This document shows positions 42,589 through 51,069 of a stretch of 64,000 bases of DNA, in pieces. Numbering within the stretch: position 1 is the first letter of the stretch; each line of letters opens with the position of its first letter. The notes below the pieces were generated by a model. The model searched no databases. It saw only the letters and a list, made by a program, of their open reading frames with translations, and had not been told where the DNA came from. This stretch comes from Pseudescherichia sp031979925. Its GTDB lineage: Bacteria > Pseudomonadota > Gammaproteobacteria > Enterobacterales > Enterobacteriaceae. The position numbers were made by a program, and so were the translations under genes. The DNA lies in NCBI RefSeq assembly GCF_031979925.1, contig NZ_DALZFB010000001.1, positions 620,001 to 684,000 on the forward strand, read 5' to 3'.

Positions 42589-43788
42589 ATGACACCCACT
42601 ATAATCACCAACGTTGAATGCTTTATCACCCGCCCGGATCGCCACAACCTGGTGCTGGTTAAAGTCACCACGGATAAAAATATCGTCGGTTACGGCTGCG
42701 CCACGTTTCAGCAGCGACCGCTGGCGGTAAAGGCCATGGTGGATGAATATCTGCAACCGCTGCTGATGGGGCGCGACGGCAATCACATTGAAGATTTGTG
42801 GCAGATGATGCAGGTGAACGCCTACTGGCGAAATGGCCCGGTGATGAACAACGCCATCGCGGGCGTAGATATGGCGCTGTGGGATATCAAAGGCCAGCTG
42901 GCGGGAATGCCGCTCTATCAGCTGTTCGGCGGGAAATCGAAAGACGCCATTGCGGTTTACAGCCATGCTGCCGGTGAAAGCATGGATGAACTCTATCCGC
43001 AGGTGGATGCCCTGCTTGCGCAAGGTTATCGCTACATTCGCTGCCAGCTCGGTTTTTACGGCGGCACGCCGCAGGACTTACATGCCACCCGCGAACCGAC
43101 GGCAGGCGCTTATTACGATCAGGATGAATACATGGCAAATACCCTCGCCATGTTTAAAGCGCTGCGCGCGAAGTACGGTCATCGTTTCCATATTCTGCAT
43201 GATGTGCATGAGCGACTGTTTCCGCAGCAGGCGATTCAGCTGGCGAAGGCGCTGGAGCCTTATCAGCCCTGGTTTTTGGAAGATATCGTGTCGCCGCAGC
43301 AGAGCGGCTGGTTGGCACAGATCCGAGCGCACAGCAGCGTGCCGCTGGCGCTGGGCGAGCTATTTAACAATCCGGCTGAGTGGCACGATGTGATCGTTAA
43401 TCGGCAGATCGATTTTATCCGCTGCCATGTGTCACAGATTGGTGGTATTACCCCAGCACTTAAGCTAGCGATCCTGTGTCAGGCATTTGGCGTGCGTCTG
43501 GCCTGGCACGGGCCACCAGACATGACGCCGATCGGCGTAGCGGTGAATACCCATCTTAATATTCACCTGCATAACGCAGCGATTCAGGAGTTTATTCCGC
43601 CGCAGGCCAATACTCTGGCGGTGTTTCCCAATGCGCCACAGGCGGAGGGCGGCTATATGTACCCGATCGACCGTCCGGGCATCGGTATGCAGGTAGATGA
43701 AACAGCGTTGGCGCGTTTCCCGGTGGTATATCGTCCCCACGAATGGACGCAAAGCCGCCTGCCGAACGGCGCGATGCATACGCCTTAA
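42589..43788 (+). CDS. ManD-family (enolase superfamily) sugar-acid dehydratase, RspA-like
   Basis: A 399-residue protein with AGGAG before its ATG. It matches the D-mannonate dehydratase subgroup: MNNAIAGVDMALWDIKGQLAGMPLYQL, metal ligands in LHDVHER, WFLEDIV and ALGELFNN, then AWHGPPDMTPIG with the catalytic His, and IQEFIPP. Members dehydrate D-mannonate or D-gluconate to 2-keto-3-deoxygluconate; many subgroup members are slow or inactive on these. The neighbouring EIIBC and GntR genes suggest a catabolic role for an unidentified sugar acid. E. coli RspA is the closest named relative I recognise. Confidence 0.88.
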   Translation: MTPTIITNVECFITRPDRHNLVLVKVTTDKNIVGYGCATFQQRPLAVKAMVDEYLQPLLMGRDGNHIEDLWQMMQVNAYWRNGPVMNNAIAGVDMALWDIKGQLAGMPLYQLFGGKSKDAIAVYSHAAGESMDELYPQVDALLAQGYRYIRCQLGFYGGTPQDLHATREPTAGAYYDQDEYMANTLAMFKALRAKYGHRFHILHDVHERLFPQQAIQLAKALEPYQPWFLEDIVSPQQSGWLAQIRAHSSVPLALGELFNNPAEWHDVIVNRQIDFIRCHVSQIGGITPALKLAILCQAFGVRLAWHGPPDMTPIGVAVNTHLNIHLHNAAIQEFIPPQANTLAVFPNAPQAEGGYMYPIDRPGIGMQVDETALARFPVVYRPHEWTQSRLPNGAMHTP

Positions 43789-44498
43789 TCGCCGCTGCGA
43801 AAGCGCAGGTTGTCGGCGTTGAACGGCGTGACGTAGGTGCATTCGTAATGAATGTCGATCACTTCGCTCAGCACCCAGACTTCACCGCCGGAGAGAATGC
43901 CACGGTTGGTGATTTTCATGGCGGGCGTGCCGCGTTTGCAGCCGAGCAGCGTGGCCTGGGCTTTGTCCGCCGCCACCGCCTGATAATGGGTGAGGAAGTG
44001 GGAAAGCGTAAGGCCTTTGCCGATCACATAGCGCTGTAATGAGCTTTCAATCGCCTGCTGATTGAGGTCGGGAAAGCGCGCCAGCGGCAGGCTGGAGGTT
44101 TCGATCTGCGTGCAGCGATCGTCCACGTAGCGCAGACGACAGAAATGCCACAGCCAATCATTTTCCCCGATGCCAAATACCTGTTGCTGTTCCTTACTGG
44201 GCAGCCGTTTATGCAGGCTGAGCAGGCGATAGCGCATTTGATCGAAGCGTTTTTCGGTGATGGAGTTATAGACCAGCGGATTACTGCGCGCATTTTCACT
44301 GACGTAAATGCCCGAGCCCTGCACGATACGAATAATGCCAATGCTAACCAGCTTTTTTAAAGCTTCACGCACGGTATAGCGCGAAACGCCATACTCGTCG
44401 GCAAGTTCACGCTCGGCGGGTAATTTATGTAACGGCTCGCTGGCGGTTTGGAAGATCTTACTAAGCAAGTCCTGAGTGATAAATTCCCGTTTTTTCAT
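43785..44498 (-). CDS. GntR family (HutC/UTRA type) transcriptional regulator
   Basis: A 237-residue repressor-type protein. The N-terminal winged helix has LPAERELADEYGVSRYTVREALKKLVSIGIIRIVQGSGIYV; the C-terminal UTRA effector domain includes WLWHFCRLRYVDDRCTQIETSSLP, SLQRYVIGKGLTLSH and EVIDIHYECTYVTPF. The HutC subgroup responds to sugars, sugar phosphates or related metabolites. It converges on the ManD-like gene with a four-base overlap and probably controls the EIIBC/ManD promoters. Confidence 0.9.
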   Translation of the reverse strand: MKKREFITQDLLSKIFQTASEPLHKLPAERELADEYGVSRYTVREALKKLVSIGIIRIVQGSGIYVSENARSNPLVYNSITEKRFDQMRYRLLSLHKRLPSKEQQQVFGIGENDWLWHFCRLRYVDDRCTQIETSSLPLARFPDLNQQAIESSLQRYVIGKGLTLSHFLTHYQAVAADKAQATLLGCKRGTPAMKITNRGILSGGEVWVLSEVIDIHYECTYVTPFNADNLRFRSGD

Positions 44499-44512
44499 GG
44501 TGTCAGCAGTAT

Positions 44513-44797
44513 TTAATGCGAGGCCAGTTCGTAATAAAAAGCTGGATTTGACTGGATGGCTGCCAGCACCTTTGCTGCAAGCCCCGTTGGGTTGCGTCTC
44601 TTACTCTCCCAGCTTTTAATAGTATCAACGCTAGTACCTAACGCTTGGGCCATTTCACTCTGCGAGACATTAAGCTGCTCTCTGATGGCTTTAACGTCGG
44701 CAACCTCATAACGCGTAACCCGAGCCGCTTTCTTCGCGCCTTTTTTAATCTCTACAGCCTCTTCCAAAGAGGTTTTCAGCTCATCAAAAAAACTCAT
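44513..44797 (-). CDS. HigA/NadS-type antitoxin with XRE helix-turn-helix
   Basis: A 94-residue protein of the NadS (HigA-like) type. The XRE helix-turn-helix is IREQLNVSQSEMAQALGTSVDTIKSWESKRRNPTG near residues 35-70; the N-terminal part MSFFDELKTSLEEAVEI is characteristic. It follows the toxin-like gene by one base on the same strand, with the toxin first as in higBA. It should neutralise the toxin and repress the operon. Confidence 0.88.
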   Translation of the reverse strand: MSFFDELKTSLEEAVEIKKGAKKAARVTRYEVADVKAIREQLNVSQSEMAQALGTSVDTIKSWESKRRNPTGLAAKVLAAIQSNPAFYYELASH

Positions 44798-44798
44798 A

Positions 44799-45131
44799 TT
44801 ACACCTCTTTACTCAATAGTTTAGCCAGTTTCTTTAGCTCTGCTTTTTCCGCGTCGGTCAGACTATCCTTTATATTTTTCGGATAGACCATTATCAAATA
44901 AATAACCTCTACAGTGGCCAAAAAATAGATCACTCTGGCACTTCCTCTTTTCCCTTGAGAGCCTGTAGCCATCCTGATTTTACGTAGCCCACCGGTGTGC
45001 GGTATTAAGTCACCTTTATCAGGAAAGGCAATAAGTTCCTTTTGTAGAACCCTGAGTTCATCGTCCGTGGCAATCTGTCTAATTTGACGAGTAAACGTTG
45101 GGGTCTCGATAAATTCTATCGCATGACTCAT
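44799..45131 (-). CDS. RelE/HigB-type toxin
   Basis: From the ATG at 45129-45131, with GGGAG upstream, 110 residues. RelE-fold features include FIETPTFTRQIRQ, ELIAFPDKGDLIPHTGGLRKIRM, GSARVIYFLATVEVIYLIMVYPKN and a lysine-rich helical C terminus. HigB-type toxins cleave mRNA on the ribosome. The toxin-first order and coupled antitoxin define a type II module. Flanking genes are chromosomal, and the pair may have entered between the GntR gene and sotB. Confidence 0.88.
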   Translation of the reverse strand: MSHAIEFIETPTFTRQIRQIATDDELRVLQKELIAFPDKGDLIPHTGGLRKIRMATGSQGKRGSARVIYFLATVEVIYLIMVYPKNIKDSLTDAEKAELKKLAKLLSKEV

Positions 45132-45222
45132 CCATTCAATCTCCCTTTTGGCGTACACAGTACACCTTAAGGAAGATCTTCTCTATAGGATAGCTGAGTT
45201 AGAACATAAAATTGTGAGGACC

Positions 45223-45301
45223 GTAGGCCGGATAAGCGCAGCGCCATCCGGCGTCAAGGCGCCTGACGCCGGATGGCGGCCAAAGGCCTTATCCGGCCTA
45301 C
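45223..45301. repeat. BIME: near-perfect paired REP
   Basis: GTAGGCCGGATAAGCGCAGC at the left is mirrored by AAGGCCTTATCCGGCCTAC at the right, around a CGCCATCCGGCGTC/GACGCCGGATGGCG core. It lies upstream of sotB. Confidence 0.9.
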
Positions 45302-45420
45302 ATGAGCGCTCTGGTTTGGGAGTCAAAATCGAGATCTAAATCACAAAACGATTGTATTTTCGCCAGTGAACGTTTTAAGATCGCGGCATCTTTTCCGCTC
45401 ATCAACACTACTATAACCTT

Positions 45421-46629
45421 ATGACAACGAACACCGTTTCACGCAAAGTTGCGTGGCTGCGCGTCGTGACGCTGGCCATCGCGGCCTTTATCTTCAATAC
45501 CACTGAATTTGTACCCGTCGGACTGCTCTCTGATATCGCTGACAGCTTCGGGATGCAGACCCCGGAAGTGGGCATTATGCTCACCATCTATGCATGGGTG
45601 GTGGCGCTGATGTCGCTGCCGTTTATGCTGCTCACCAGCCAGGTGGAGCGGCGCAAACTGCTGATTGTGCTCTTTGTCCTGTTTATTGCTAGTCACTTAC
45701 TCTCCTTCCTTGCGTGGAACTTTACCGTGCTGGTAATAAGCCGGATCGGCATTGCCTTTGCCCACGCGATCTTCTGGTCTATTACCGCATCGCTGGCGAT
45801 CCGCGTGGCTCCCCCCGGCAAGCGCGCCCAGGCACTTAGCCTGCTGGCCACCGGCACGGCGCTGGCAATGGTGCTCGGGCTGCCAATTGGCCGCATCGTC
45901 GGGCAATACTTTGGCTGGCGCACCACCTTTTTTATCATCGGCCTCGGGGCGCTGATCACCCTGCTCTGCCTGGCGAAGCTGCTGCCTAAGCTGCCGAGCG
46001 AGCACTCCGGTTCGCTGAAGAGCCTGCCGCTGCTGATCCGCCGTCCGGCGCTGATGAGCATCTATCTGCTGACGGTTGTGGTGGTGACCGCACACTATAC
46101 CGCCTATAGCTACATCGAGCCGTTTGTACAGCACGTTGCGGGCCTGAGCGCCAGCTTCGCTACCGTTCTGCTGCTGATCCTGGGCGGTGCGGGCATTATT
46201 GGCAGCGTCCTGTTTGGCAAGCTAGGCAACCAGCACGCCTCCACGCTGGTGAGCAGTGCGATTGCCGTGCTGACGATCTCACTGGTGCTGATGCTGCCCG
46301 CTTCCCACAGCACGATGTACCTTGCCGTGCTCGGCGTCTTCTGGGGCATAGCGATTATGATTATCGGGCTGGGTATGCAGGTGAAAGTCCTGTCGCTGGC
46401 TCCGGACGCCACCGACGTGGCGATGTCACTCTTCTCTGGCATCTTTAACCTGGGAATCGGCGCGGGCGCGCTGGTGGGCAACCAGGTGAGTCTTAACTGG
46501 TCGATGGCCAACGTGGGCTACGTGGGTGCAGTGCCCGCGCTGGCGGCGCTGGTCTGGTCGGTGGTGATTTTCCGCCGCTGGCCAACGGTGCTGGAAGAGC
46601 ACGCTGAGCTTCAAGAGCAGACGCAATAA
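45421..46629 (+). CDS. sotB: SotB (YdeA), sugar efflux transporter of the MFS
   Basis: A 402-residue, twelve-helix major facilitator protein, six residues longer than E. coli SotB (396) owing to a slightly extended C terminus. Conserved blocks include FNTTEFVPVGLLSDIA, WVVALMSLPFMLL, AHAIFWSITASLAIR and SHSTMYL-adjacent LGMQVKVLSLAPDATDVAMSLFSGIFN. It exports arabinose and other sugars and can affect inducer levels. It precedes marC in E. coli too. Confidence 0.95.
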   Translation: MTTNTVSRKVAWLRVVTLAIAAFIFNTTEFVPVGLLSDIADSFGMQTPEVGIMLTIYAWVVALMSLPFMLLTSQVERRKLLIVLFVLFIASHLLSFLAWNFTVLVISRIGIAFAHAIFWSITASLAIRVAPPGKRAQALSLLATGTALAMVLGLPIGRIVGQYFGWRTTFFIIGLGALITLLCLAKLLPKLPSEHSGSLKSLPLLIRRPALMSIYLLTVVVVTAHYTAYSYIEPFVQHVAGLSASFATVLLLILGGAGIIGSVLFGKLGNQHASTLVSSAIAVLTISLVLMLPASHSTMYLAVLGVFWGIAIMIIGLGMQVKVLSLAPDATDVAMSLFSGIFNLGIGAGALVGNQVSLNWSMANVGYVGAVPALAALVWSVVIFRRWPTVLEEHAELQEQTQ

Positions 46630-46634
46630 CGTTT

Positions 46635-46720
46635 ACGCCGGGTGGCTCAGCGCTTACCCGGCCTACGATGGGCACGGTGTGTATTTGTAGGCCCGCGTAA
46701 GCGAAGCGCCACCGGGCGTT
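46635..46720. repeat. BIME between sotB and marC
   Basis: ACGCCGGGTGGCTCAGCGCT is mirrored by GCGAAGCGCCACCGGGCGTT, with inner CCGGCCTAC and GTAGGCCC, a paired REP between convergent genes. Confidence 0.8.
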
Positions 46721-46724
46721 ACTG

Positions 46725-47396
46725 CTACGAAAGTGGGTAGCTGGAGATAATCTCCAGCACCCCATTAATAATAAACTGCACGCCCATGCAGACCAGCAGA
46801 AAACCCATCAGTCTTGAGATGGCTTCGATACCGCTTTTCCCTACCAGCCGCATTACCGCTCCCGAACTGCGCAGACAGCCCCAGAGGATCACCGCCACGA
46901 TCAAGAAGATGAGCGGCGGCGCAACCAGTATCACCCACTCCGGAAAGGTTGAGTTGTGACGCAGGGTTGAGGCCGAACTGATGATCATGGCGATGGTTCC
47001 CGGCCCGGCGGTGCTGGGCATGGCCAGCGGGACGAAAGCGATATTCGCGTCCGGCTCTTCAATCAGCTCGGCCGTTTTACTGCTGGCCTCCGGCGACTCA
47101 TGTACTTTCTGCTGGGGAAACAGCATCCGGAATCCAATAAAAGCGACGATTAACCCGCCCGCAATACGCAGCCCGGGAATAGAGATGCCGAAGGTATTCA
47201 TCACTACCTGCCCGGCATACCAGGCAACCATCATTATGGCAAATACGTAGACCGAGGCCATCAGCGACTGGCGATCGCGTTCAGCTTTGTTCATGTTTCC
47301 CGCCAGCCCAAGAAACAGTGCAACGGTGGTTAACGGGTTCGCTAGCGGGAGCAATACCACCAGCCCTAACCCAATAGCCCTGAACAGATCCTGCAT
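46725..47396 (-). CDS. marC: MarC family inner-membrane protein
   Basis: From the ATG at 47394-47396, after GGAG, 223 residues with six predicted membrane helices, close to the 221 of E. coli MarC. Blocks such as LGLVVLLPLANPLTTVALFLGLAGNM, STAGPGTIAMIISSAST and ISRLMGFLLVCMGVQFIINGVLEII match it. Its function is unknown; an early link to multiple antibiotic resistance was not confirmed. It is divergent from marRAB across the marO region. Confidence 0.93.
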   Translation of the reverse strand: MQDLFRAIGLGLVVLLPLANPLTTVALFLGLAGNMNKAERDRQSLMASVYVFAIMMVAWYAGQVVMNTFGISIPGLRIAGGLIVAFIGFRMLFPQQKVHESPEASSKTAELIEEPDANIAFVPLAMPSTAGPGTIAMIISSASTLRHNSTFPEWVILVAPPLIFLIVAVILWGCLRSSGAVMRLVGKSGIEAISRLMGFLLVCMGVQFIINGVLEIISSYPLS

Positions 47397-47540
47397 AAGC
47401 TTCACTCCTCGACGTGGAATACTCTTTACGCATTATACCTACAAAGCCCCTTCTTGCGCAGCGGGCATTGTGCTAACCCAATGTATAACTTGCAGTTATT
47501 AATTTATTAGTTATTGCTAAAAAATTAGTACGTGAAACGT

Positions 47541-47634
47541 TTTAGCAAATTGTGGCATAAGCTAATGCATTCAGTTGACTTATAGTTGCCCCGGCAATAA
47601 TATCTGCCGTGACTAATCTACTTGCCGGGGCAAC
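47541..47634 (+). promoter_or_regulatory. marO region: marbox, promoter and two MarR sites
   Basis: TTTAGCAAATTGTGGCATAA at 47541-47560 corresponds to the marbox bound by MarA/SoxS/Rob. A -35 TTGACT (47575-47580) and -10 TAATAT (47598-47603) are 17 bases apart. MarR site I is GTTGCCCCGGCAA at 47585-47597, between the promoter boxes; site II is CTTGCCGGGGCAAC at 47621-47634, just before marR. Layout matches E. coli marO. Confidence 0.9.
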
Positions 47635-47638
47635 CATC

Positions 47639-48073
47639 GTGAAAAGCACCAGTGACTTGTTCAATGAAATCATCCCACTGGGCCGCTTGATCCACATGGT
47701 CAACCAGAAAAAAGATCGCTTATTAAACGATTACCTTTCGCCGCTGGATATAACGGCGACGCAATTTAAGGTGCTCTGCTCTATCCGCTGCGCAAGCTGT
47801 ATTACGCCGGTGGAGCTGAAAAAAGTGCTGTCTGTCGATCTCGGGGCGCTGACCCGAATGCTGGATCGACTGGTATGCAAAGGCTGGATTGAACGCCAGC
47901 CTAATCCGCACGACAAACGCGGCGTGCTGATTCAGCTCACCGCCGATGGCGCAGCGCTTTGTGAGCAAGGCCATAAATTAGTGGGGCAAGACCTGCATCA
48001 GGAACTAACAAAAAACTTAACGGCAGATGAAGTGGCAACCCTTGAGTATTTGCTCAAGAAAATACTGCCGTAA
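47639..48073 (+). CDS. marR: MarR, multiple antibiotic resistance repressor
   Basis: A GTG start at 47639 gives 144 residues beginning MKSTSDLFNEIIPLG, as in E. coli. Winged-helix residues LKKVLSVDLGALTRMLDRLVCKGWIERQPNPHDKRGV are conserved, and Cys near 80 used in copper/oxidation sensing is retained (VCKGW). It represses its own operon at two operator sites in front of the gene, and phenolics such as salicylate relieve this. marA follows 14-17 bases later. Confidence 0.97.
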   Translation: MKSTSDLFNEIIPLGRLIHMVNQKKDRLLNDYLSPLDITATQFKVLCSIRCASCITPVELKKVLSVDLGALTRMLDRLVCKGWIERQPNPHDKRGVLIQLTADGAALCEQGHKLVGQDLHQELTKNLTADEVATLEYLLKKILP

Positions 48074-48090
48074 ACAGAAGAGGTATAATG

Positions 48091-48474
48091 ATGTCCAGAC
48101 GCAATAATGACGCCATTACTATTCATAGCATATTGGACTGGATCGAGGATAACCTGGAGTCACCGCTGTCGCTGGAGAAGGTTTCCGAGCGTTCGGGTTA
48201 TTCAAAATGGCACCTGCAACGGATGTTTAAGAAAGAGACCGGGCACTCTTTAGGTCACTATATCCGCAGCCGCAAGCTTACTGAAATCGCACAGAAGCTT
48301 AAGCAGAGCAACGAGCCGATTCTCTATCTGGCAGAGCGCTACGGCTTTGAGTCACAGCAGACGTTGACCCGAACCTTTAAAAACTATTTCGACGTGCCGC
48401 CGCATAAGTACCGTATTACCAATATGCATGGCGAAGCCCGTTATCTGCTGCCACTAAACCATTACAACCATTAA
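48091..48474 (+). CDS. marA: MarA, AraC family activator of antibiotic and stress response
   Basis: 127 residues from the ATG at 48091 (the preceding ATG at 48088 is possible). Two helix-turn-helix units, LEKVSERSGYSKWHLQRMFKKE and ILYLAERYGFESQQTLTRTFKNYF, are nearly identical to E. coli MarA, which has no effector domain. It activates marbox promoters such as acrAB, tolC, micF and its own operon. AGAGG precedes the start. Confidence 0.97.
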   Translation: MSRRNNDAITIHSILDWIEDNLESPLSLEKVSERSGYSKWHLQRMFKKETGHSLGHYIRSRKLTEIAQKLKQSNEPILYLAERYGFESQQTLTRTFKNYFDVPPHKYRITNMHGEARYLLPLNHYNH

Positions 48475-48504
48475 TCGCCTGTTTTAAGACGTATCGAGGA
48501 AATC

Positions 48505-48708
48505 ATGAAGTTTACCGTCTCCGCCGCCCTTACCCTGCTGGTGCTGTTTTCTGGCAACAGCTTTGCGGAGCAGCCGCGCCCTTCCGATCAAAACCAGCGC
48601 GACGCGATGATTATGCCTTCCGCCCATGACCAGTCACCTTTCGACTTTAACCACATGGGCTCCGGAAGTGATAAATCCGACGAGTTAGGCGTGCCTTATT
48701 ACAACTAA
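48505..48708 (+). CDS. marB: MarB, periplasmic protein of the mar operon
   Basis: A 67-residue protein with a cleavable-type signal peptide (MKFTVSAALTLLVLFSGNSFA) and a short polar mature part ending LGVPYYN. Its position, signal and C terminus match MarB (72 residues in E. coli). MarB is reported to reduce marA expression by an unknown mechanism. A strong terminator follows. Confidence 0.9.
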   Translation: MKFTVSAALTLLVLFSGNSFAEQPRPSDQNQRDAMIMPSAHDQSPFDFNHMGSGSDKSDELGVPYYN

Positions 48709-48727
48709 GCGCGGCTAATACGTCCTT

Positions 48728-48753
48728 GCCCCGCTCCGTGCGGGGCTTTTTTT
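48728..48753 (+). terminator. Terminator of the marRAB operon
   Basis: GCCCCGC at 48728-48734 and GCGGGGC at 48740-48746 form a perfect stem with a five-base loop, followed by seven T residues at 48747-48753. It abuts the stop of the converging eamA gene. Confidence 0.9.
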
Positions 48754-49648
48754 AGCGTGCCGCCAACGATGAACGCAGGCGAAAGCCAAAGATATTGATA
48801 TAGAGGCCGGCCATAATCAGCGCAGCCCCCAACAGCTGTAAACCGTTCAGCGTCTCACCCAACAACAGCGCAGCGCTGGCCATGCCCACTACCGGCACCA
48901 GCAGCGAGAGCGGCGCAACGCGCCAGGTTTCGTAGCGTCCGAGCAGCGTTCCCCAGATCCCATAGCCGATGATAGTGGCGACAAACGCCAGGTAGATCAG
49001 CGACAGCACGGTGGTGATATCGATCTGTACCAGACTTTGCACCATCGCCGCCGGGCCATCAAAGATCAGCGAGGCGACCATAAAGGGAACCACGGGGATC
49101 AGCGCACTCCAGACCACCAGCGACATGACCGCCGGTCGCGACGGGTGCTGCATGATCTTTTTGTTAAAGATATTGCCGCAGGCCCAGCTCAAAGCGGCCG
49201 CCAGAGTGAGCATAAAGCCCAGCAGAGTAACGTCCTGGCCGTTCAGGCTGGACTCCGCCAGCACCAGCCCGCCAAAAACGGCCAGGGTAATTCCAAGCAC
49301 CTGCTTAAGCTGAAGCCGCTCGCCGAAAGCCGCCGCCCCGAGGACGATGGTAAAGAAAGCCTGCGCCTGCAATACCAGCGAGGCCAGCCCGGCGGGCATG
49401 CCAAACTTAATGGCGCTAAACAGAAAGGCGAACTGGCCAAAGCTGATGGTCAGGCCATAGCCCAGCAGCAGGCGCAGCGGCACCTTTGGCCGGGCGACAA
49501 ACAGCAGCGCCGGGAAGGCTACCAGCACAAAGCGCAGACCTGCCAACATTAGGGGGGGCATATTGTGTAGCCCGACCTTAATGACGACAAAATTAAGTCC
49601 CCAAACCACTACCACCAGTAATGCCAGCAGCCCGTCTTTCCGCGTCAT
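48752..49648 (-). CDS. eamA: EamA (YdeD), O-acetylserine/cysteine exporter
   Basis: A 298-residue, ten-helix drug/metabolite transporter (299 in E. coli) with two EamA repeats. It starts MTRKDGLLALLVVVVWGLNFVVIKVGLHNMPPLMLAGLRF, the DMT signature, and contains LGFMLTLAAALSWACGNIFNKK at the second repeat. It exports cysteine-pathway intermediates. It sits after marB in E. coli in the same orientation. Confidence 0.95.
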   Translation of the reverse strand: MTRKDGLLALLVVVVWGLNFVVIKVGLHNMPPLMLAGLRFVLVAFPALLFVARPKVPLRLLLGYGLTISFGQFAFLFSAIKFGMPAGLASLVLQAQAFFTIVLGAAAFGERLQLKQVLGITLAVFGGLVLAESSLNGQDVTLLGFMLTLAAALSWACGNIFNKKIMQHPSRPAVMSLVVWSALIPVVPFMVASLIFDGPAAMVQSLVQIDITTVLSLIYLAFVATIIGYGIWGTLLGRYETWRVAPLSLLVPVVGMASAALLLGETLNGLQLLGAALIMAGLYINIFGFRLRSSLAAR

Positions 49649-49839
49649 ACCTGCCCCTGAAGTTTAAGCTTTTGTAAAAATATTACGTTATCGTAAAAAT
49701 CTGTCGAGAGACAGATCACAATATTCGGTAGGTCAGCCTGTGCGATGTCATAGATCTGGTTGCTATACAGTGCGCTTTTGGCATGTTATTGCTGATAGCG
49801 AAAGCAAAAAATAAAAAACTACGCACTGTCGGATACAAC

Positions 49840-51036
49840 ATGATCACAACTCAGCAACGCTCCATCATCGCACTACTCGCTTCATCACTACTGTTAACCA
49901 TCGGGCGCGGCGCTACGCTGCCCTTTATGACCATCTATCTCAATAGCCAATATGGCATGGCCGTAGATCAGGTGGGTTTTGCCATGACCGTGGCAATGTC
50001 AGTCGGCGTCTTCTTTAGCCTCGGCTTCGGCATGCTTGCCGATAAATTTGATAAGAAGCGCTACATGTTGATCGCTATCACCACCTTTATACTGAGCTTT
50101 ATCGGCATTCCTCTTAGCCATAATGCGGTGCTGGTGGTGCTCTTCTTCTCGGTAATTAACTGCGCCTACTCGGTCTTCGCCACTGTCGTTAAAGCCTACT
50201 TCTCCGATACGCTGGCTCCGGCGGCGAAATCAAAGGTCTTTTCGCTTAACTACTCATTCTTGAATATTGGCTGGACGGTCGGCCCACCGCTGGGGACGCT
50301 GCTGGTGATGCAGAACAGCCAGCTGCCGTTCTGGCTGGCTGCTGGCTGCGCGGCCTTCCCGGTGGTGTTTATTCAACTCTGGGTGCAACGCGTTAGGGTG
50401 AAGAGTGAGGGAGAGGCTACCCAGCCCTGGTCACCCTCGGTTCTACTGCACGATAAAGCCCTGCTGTGGTTCACGCTCTCTGGCCTGCTGGCCTCCTTCG
50501 TCAGCGGCTCTTTTGCCTCCTGCATTTCGCAGTACGTAATGGCCGTGGCCGATAACGCTTTCGCACAGAAGGTGGTGGCGCTGGTGCTGCCGGTGAATGC
50601 GATTATGGTGGTCATGTTTCAGTACGTTATTGGCCGCTACCTGCAGGCCAGCAATATTCGTCCGATGATGGCCGTCGGGACGCTCTGCTTCGTGATCGGA
50701 CTGCTCGGCTTTATGATCTCCGGCAGCCAGCTCTGGCTATGGGGACTCTCCGCCGCCGTATTTACGGTTGGGGAGATTGTCTATGCACCGGGTGAATATA
50801 TGCTGATCGACCACATTGCCCCGCCGGGAATGAAAGCCAGCTACTTCTCAGCCCAGGCCCTCGGCTGGCTCGGCGCAGCGATGAACCCACTCGCCACCGG
50901 CATCATTCTGACCACGCTCCCTGGCTGGACGCTGTTTGCGATCCTGGCGGCAATCATCGTTCTGGCCTGGCTGATGATGCTGCGCGGGATGCAGGTCAGG
51001 CCGTGGGACAGCGGACTGAGCGCGGCAAAAGCATAA
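49840..51036 (+). CDS. ydeE: YdeE, MFS dipeptide/arabinose efflux transporter
   Basis: From the ATG at 49840 the protein is 398 residues (E. coli 395) with twelve helices. It has LLTIGRGATLPFMTIYLNSQYGM at the start, the MFS loop GMLADKFDKKRYMLI and late VGEIVYAPGEYMLIDHIAPPGMKASYFSAQ. E. coli YdeE exports dipeptides and can export arabinose. An upstream in-frame start at 49783 lacks a ribosome site. Confidence 0.92.
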   Translation: MITTQQRSIIALLASSLLLTIGRGATLPFMTIYLNSQYGMAVDQVGFAMTVAMSVGVFFSLGFGMLADKFDKKRYMLIAITTFILSFIGIPLSHNAVLVVLFFSVINCAYSVFATVVKAYFSDTLAPAAKSKVFSLNYSFLNIGWTVGPPLGTLLVMQNSQLPFWLAAGCAAFPVVFIQLWVQRVRVKSEGEATQPWSPSVLLHDKALLWFTLSGLLASFVSGSFASCISQYVMAVADNAFAQKVVALVLPVNAIMVVMFQYVIGRYLQASNIRPMMAVGTLCFVIGLLGFMISGSQLWLWGLSAAVFTVGEIVYAPGEYMLIDHIAPPGMKASYFSAQALGWLGAAMNPLATGIILTTLPGWTLFAILAAIIVLAWLMMLRGMQVRPWDSGLSAAKA

Positions 51037-51060
51037 AAAAAGGGCAGGAAATCCTGCCCT
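51035..51060 (-). terminator. Terminator of the MetE-like gene
   Basis: AGGGCAGGA and TCCTGCCCT (51041-51060) form a perfect stem with a two-base loop. Read on the minus strand a T-run follows (plus-strand A at 51035-51041). It lies ten bases beyond the MetE-like stop and also just after ydeE. Confidence 0.85.
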
Positions 51061-51069
51061 ACTTAATGC

